This document shows positions 60,786-64,000 of a stretch of 64,000 nucleotides of DNA, in pieces. A program made the position numbers and the translations under genes. The notes under the pieces were generated by a model. It did not search any database, was not told the origin of the DNA, and saw only the letters and a program-made list of their open reading frames with translations. The stretch is from Rhizaria sp. SCN 62-66 (taxonomy: Eukaryota > Rhizaria, unplaced): assembly GCA_001724265.1 (NCBI GenBank), contig MEDY01000004.1, positions 248,001 to 312,000 of the forward strand. The letters run 5' to 3'. How positions within the stretch are numbered: position 1 is the stretch's first letter; every line of letters starts with the position of its first letter.

Positions 60786-63353
60786 ATGTGGAACAGCAGT
60801 GGCTTCCTGGCGCGCGCCAATGACGCCAGCCGCGGTACGTTCACGCTGGCCGCGCAACCCATCGCGCACTCTGACAGTGCGCGGCTGCGGAACTACACCG
60901 GTCACCGCATCACGGTTCCCGAGACTGTTTTGCTCAAGATCACCGCGATCATGGGCAACGCGCCTTTGCCTTTCCCCATCACGTTCGAGCTCACCACCCC
61001 CGACGGTGCTGCCGCCACGCACTGCTCCGTGCTCGAATTCCACGATGCCGCCGACGAGCGCGTGTTCCTGCCGCCTGCGGTCATGGAGACGCTCGGCGTC
61101 GCGCCCGGCACGCGTCTGCGCCTGCGCCTGCGCCAGCTGCCCTCGGCGCGCCGCATCGTGCTGCGCCCAGAGTCGGAGGCCTTCGTGCGCGCCGCGCAGA
61201 ACCCACAGGCGACTCTCTCGCACGCCTTCAGCGCGCTGGCGTGCGTGACCGAAAACGACGTGATCACTGTGAATGTCGCCAGCAACGAGTACCGCCTCAT
61301 AGTCGCCCAGGCGCTGCCGCAGCTCGCCACGCCCGCCGCCGTCGCCGCCGCCGCGCGCGCCGCCGCCTCGGCCCGCGCGCCCGCACCGCGCGCGTCGGGG
61401 TTTACAGCCGGCGCCACTGCGACTGCGGCATCGCTCGCGTCCGACGAGCCCGAGCGGCCGCTGTTCACGGTCCTTGCAGTAACCACGGTCACCAAGCCGC
61501 GCCGCGTGCCGCTGCCCAGCCCCGACGCCGCCGCCAACAAGGGCCAGGGCAACGCCGCCGCGGTGGAGCGCGAACGCGAGGCGCCCGGCGGCCCGGTGTA
61601 CCTCTCCGCCGTGAGCCTGATTGACTGCGACGTCGAGGTCGACTTCATGGCCGCGCCCGATGCCGCTGTTTACAACGCCAACAACAGCGGCAGCAGCGCC
61701 AGCGCCAACGCCGCCAACGGCAACGCGAGCGGCGCCAGCGCCGGCGGCGCGGCGTCGGACGGGTCCACCTCGCAGCCGCTGGTGGCGGGCGCGGCGCAGG
61801 CGGTCGCGCTGCCCGCGGGCGGGGCTGCTCTGTTCCGGTTCAAGCCCAGCGTAGCGGGCGGTGGGATAGACGGCGCCGCGTTCGAGCTCGCCGTCACCGC
61901 GGGCGAGGCCGACTTGTACGTTAGTGCCGCGCACACGGCGCCCACGGCCGCGCTGAGCGAGTGGCACCTCTGGCCCGCGCTCACCGCGCCGGTCACGTTC
62001 CCCGCCCCGGCCCCTGCCAACGCCCCCGCGACCGCCAGTGCTGGCGCGAGTGCGGCGCGGCCGCAGGTGCAGTATCCCCACGCAGCCACGCTCTACATCG
62101 CGCGTCAAGATCCTGCGTATCCTTCCTCTTCCTCATCATCCTCGTCGTCGTCGTCTTCATCGTCTTCTGCGGCCACCGGCGCTGTTAACGCGGGTTCCGG
62201 TGTGACCGCCGCCGGCGCCGGCGCCGCCGTTGTCGCCCCGTGGCTGTACCTGGCTGTGCGCGCGCACGGCCCCGCGCCCGCCGCGGCGCGCCTCACCGCG
62301 CGCGGGCTCGCCGCGGGCTCCGCTGACCACAACAGCGCGCTCGAGGCAGTTAAACTCTCGCGCGGGCTCGCCCACAGCGACGGTGCCAGCAGCCCCGTCG
62401 CCGTCGCGGCGCCCGCCCCGGGGCCCGGTGACTGCGCCAACTGCGGTGCCGCTGTGCCTGCGGCCGCGATGACGATGCACCGGCTGCAGTGCGCGCGGCT
62501 CAACTTCCGCTGCCCCGACCCACGGTGCGGCGTGGTGCTCGAGGCCCGGCTCAAGGCCGACCACGGCCACTGCCCGCACTGCGCGCTGCCCGTCCCGCCG
62601 CGCCTGCTGCAGAAGCACGTCGCGCTGCTGCACGAGCCCGCGCGCTGCGGCGCGTGCGACGCGGCCGTGGCGCCGCCGCGCGCGCTCGCGGAACACCTGC
62701 GGCACGCGTGCCCGCTGCGACTGCGCGCGTGCGGGTCGTGCGGCGCCGACTTCCCCAGCCGGGACCTCGCGGCGCACGAGCAGGCGTGCAGCGCCAAGAC
62801 GCGCCCATGCCGTGTGTGCGGCGCGCGAGTAACGGGGTTGGCGATGCCTACACACCTCGCGCTCGAGCACGGCGTGCTGGCCGACGGCAGCGCGGACCTG
62901 CACGGCGCGCCGGCCGCGGGCGCCAACGGCAGCGCTGGCGTCGGCGCTGGTGCGGGCGAGAGCGGGATCGACGACCTGCTAAGCGACCCGAGGTACGTGG
63001 AGTTCCTCTCGAGCTCGGTGCAGAGCCCCACTGCTCAGAGCTCCACTGCAGCAAACGGCAGTGCGAACGGCGCTCCGAGCTCCAGTTCTATCTCGAGTGC
63101 TAAGTTGGCGGCCGGCATCAGCGGTGTCTCTTTGGCGTCCCCTACGCCCGCCGCCGCTGCCGCTGCTGCTGCGGCTGCTGCAGTCGTGACGAGTCCCTTC
63201 GCGGCCGCGGGCGGCGACGACGACAGCTGGGGCGACGGCGCCGCGGCCGCCGCGGAGGGCGTGTGCACGTACTGCGGACTCGCGGGGCTCGGCTACGATG
63301 CGCTCGTGGACCACATGGAGGTCTGCGCCGCCGCTGGGGACGACGGGTTTTGA
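60786..63353 (+). CDS. UFD1-domain protein with C-terminal zinc-finger array
   Basis: 855 residues from ATG 60786 (MWNSSGFL; upstream frame begins at TTG), TGA stop. The N-terminal half is a UFD1 domain, the cofactor fold that links ubiquitinated substrates to p97/Cdc48: ITVPETVLLKI, THCSVLEFHDAADERVFLP, MMETL-like AVMETLGV, NPQATLSHAFSALACVTEND and SLIDCDVEVDFMAAPD, each with a counterpart in UFD1. The C-terminal half has repeated Cys/His fingers: CANCGAAVPAAAMTMHRLQC, CPHCALPVPPRLLQKHVALLH, CGACDAAV followed by HLRHAC, CGSCGADFPSRDLAAHEQAC, CRVCGARVTGLAMPTHLALEH, and a last CTYCGLAG with DHMEVC near the end. This UFD1 plus TRAF-like finger order is known from plant PRLI-interacting factor K type proteins, not from classical UFD1. 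Ala/Asn/Gly-rich linkers separate the parts. Confidence 0.88.
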   Translation: MWNSSGFLARANDASRGTFTLAAQPIAHSDSARLRNYTGHRITVPETVLLKITAIMGNAPLPFPITFELTTPDGAAATHCSVLEFHDAADERVFLPPAVMETLGVAPGTRLRLRLRQLPSARRIVLRPESEAFVRAAQNPQATLSHAFSALACVTENDVITVNVASNEYRLIVAQALPQLATPAAVAAAARAAASARAPAPRASGFTAGATATAASLASDEPERPLFTVLAVTTVTKPRRVPLPSPDAAANKGQGNAAAVEREREAPGGPVYLSAVSLIDCDVEVDFMAAPDAAVYNANNSGSSASANAANGNASGASAGGAASDGSTSQPLVAGAAQAVALPAGGAALFRFKPSVAGGGIDGAAFELAVTAGEADLYVSAAHTAPTAALSEWHLWPALTAPVTFPAPAPANAPATASAGASAARPQVQYPHAATLYIARQDPAYPSSSSSSSSSSSSSSSAATGAVNAGSGVTAAGAGAAVVAPWLYLAVRAHGPAPAAARLTARGLAAGSADHNSALEAVKLSRGLAHSDGASSPVAVAAPAPGPGDCANCGAAVPAAAMTMHRLQCARLNFRCPDPRCGVVLEARLKADHGHCPHCALPVPPRLLQKHVALLHEPARCGACDAAVAPPRALAEHLRHACPLRLRACGSCGADFPSRDLAAHEQACSAKTRPCRVCGARVTGLAMPTHLALEHGVLADGSADLHGAPAAGANGSAGVGAGAGESGIDDLLSDPRYVEFLSSSVQSPTAQSSTAANGSANGAPSSSSISSAKLAAGISGVSLASPTPAAAAAAAAAAAVVTSPFAAAGGDDDSWGDGAAAAAEGVCTYCGLAGLGYDALVDHMEVCAAAGDDGF

Positions 63354-63776
63354 CGGCAGTGAAAGTACGGTTATTGTGCTTTTGTGATGCCATATTGGAA
63401 GTGGTCGTCCGGATGACTTGTGAAATCATATGTTCGCTTTGATGACTAAGAGCCCTGGACTTCGGCACTGTGTAATACATGTGCATCTGTATTTAGTCGC
63501 ATGGAAGGGAGTGACCTCGTGCATATCGTGGATAAATCGTCGAGTGTATGAAGCGTGCACTGGCCGCAAATCGTATCATTCTGGCGATATCTGGGATAAG
63601 TCGAAGTTTATTGATCTGCGTTTCAGTAGGAGCATGGTTGGACGTGCTTTTCCCAACCTCGACGGCTTCTCTCGAAAGGTGGAAACTGCACTGACGTGTA
63701 TCCAAAACTGCGTACACTACGTCGTGTAAAGTAAACTGACACTGGTGAAACTAGCCTACAAGTTAGCCTACAAGTC
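63354..63776. other. Intergenic, 423 bases
   Basis: AT-rich. It holds a short tandem of AGCCTACAAG (63753-63774). A 99-codon + strand frame at 63430-63729 shows no family resemblance. Confidence 0.5.
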
Positions 63777-63875
63777 TCACCAAATGATGACACAAGCTCC
63801 GCACATACCGATGACAAAAAACATCTCAGCGATGCTGACAAGCACGTGATCTTCGACTCGGCGACGAGCGAATAA
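63777..63875 (-). CDS. Possible last exon of a minus-strand membrane protein gene (partial)
   Basis: Tentative. After an acceptor-like TTTGTCGCTGTTTCAG (63876-63891), the minus strand reads LFARRRVEDHVLVSIAEMFF followed by VIGMCGACVIIW and TGA, 32 codons. This looks like a basic juxtamembrane segment followed by a transmembrane helix at a C terminus. Upstream, a frame ending SLLKLQ and a GTGTCG donor would give a 73-nt intron, shorter than the others in the window. I recognise no family. The alternative is that this is non-coding 3' flank. Confidence 0.3.
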   Translation of the reverse strand, partial: LFARRRVEDHVLVSIAEMFFVIGMCGACVIIW

Positions 63876-64000
63876 CTGAAACAGCGACAAATAAAATGTA
63901 GGTCTTCCAAATTTCCTGTTCGAAACACTATCGTCACAAATGCGACACTTGCAGCTTCAATAAAGATCGATGTTCGTCCCGTTTCACGGGCAAAGAGCAA

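Noticed and set aside
63430-63729. 99-codon + strand frame near the right edge
   Set aside because: AT-rich composition, no domain, and it lies in the 3' flank of the UFD1-finger gene.
1-64000. tRNA genes, rRNA, transposons, CRISPR arrays, viral genes
   Set aside because: I looked for B-box-like GGTTCGAATCC sequences, terminal repeats, integrase or reverse transcriptase motifs and regular spacer arrays, and saw none. A tRNAscan and repeat search would be the decisive test.

Overview
The window is nuclear DNA of a unicellular eukaryote. Coding regions are strongly GC-rich, with very frequent Ala, Gly, Gln and Ser runs, and they sit between AT-rich intergenic stretches. Introns are few and short: seven complete ones of 99-195 nt, mostly with GTACG donors, and an eighth 3' splice site at the left edge. 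The gene set is deeply eukaryotic: TOR, exportin-5, TSG101/VPS23, PIG-O, a Hippo/MST kinase, UFD1, a Vps55/LEPROT protein and an acid ceramidase/NAAA-type amidase. I cannot name the species. The combination would suit a GC-rich amoeboid or flagellate protist, perhaps near the opisthokonts, but that placement is a guess.

Layout. The + strand opens inside a TOR kinase gene (5-11881), followed by a small Vps55/LEPROT gene (12298-12825, one intron). A minus-strand low-complexity gene (14580-16520) is divergent from a three-exon exportin-5-like gene (17168-21676). Next comes an 11-kb + strand gene (22291-33273) whose readable domains resemble FAIM beta modules. It is convergent with a minus-strand amidase (35453-36835). 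A coiled-coil gene (37385-39517), TSG101/VPS23 (40047-42026) and a 2290-residue unknown (42478-49350) follow on the + strand. They meet the four-exon PIG-O gene on the minus strand (49593-55603). PIG-O is divergent from the MST/Hippo kinase (56951-60352), which is followed by a UFD1-zinc-finger gene (60786-63353). The right edge may hold the last exon of one more minus-strand gene.

The main result concerns the genetic code. Three genes contain in-frame TAG codons in otherwise open, homologous coding sequence: two in the giant FAIM-like gene (23938, 27748), one inside the TSG101 UEV domain (40524), and one in PIG-O (54425-54427) that would split its active site. All twelve well-supported genes end in TAA or TGA, and none ends in TAG. 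The simplest reading is that UAG is a sense codon in this nucleus while UAA and UGA remain stops. Readthrough is a less economical alternative. The amino acid cannot be fixed from this window; one UEV alignment weakly suggests leucine.

Secondary results: a GC-rich island with several possible hairpins at 34085-34330 (candidate non-coding RNA), composition switches between convergent genes, an enlarged TOR kinase-FATC linker with an altered FATC tip, and expanded low-complexity linkers in almost every gene. The genes form no operon-like pathway. They are individual housekeeping and signalling genes: growth control (TOR, MST), endosomal sorting (TSG101, Vps55), GPI anchors (PIG-O), ubiquitin/p97 (UFD1) and nuclear export (XPO5).
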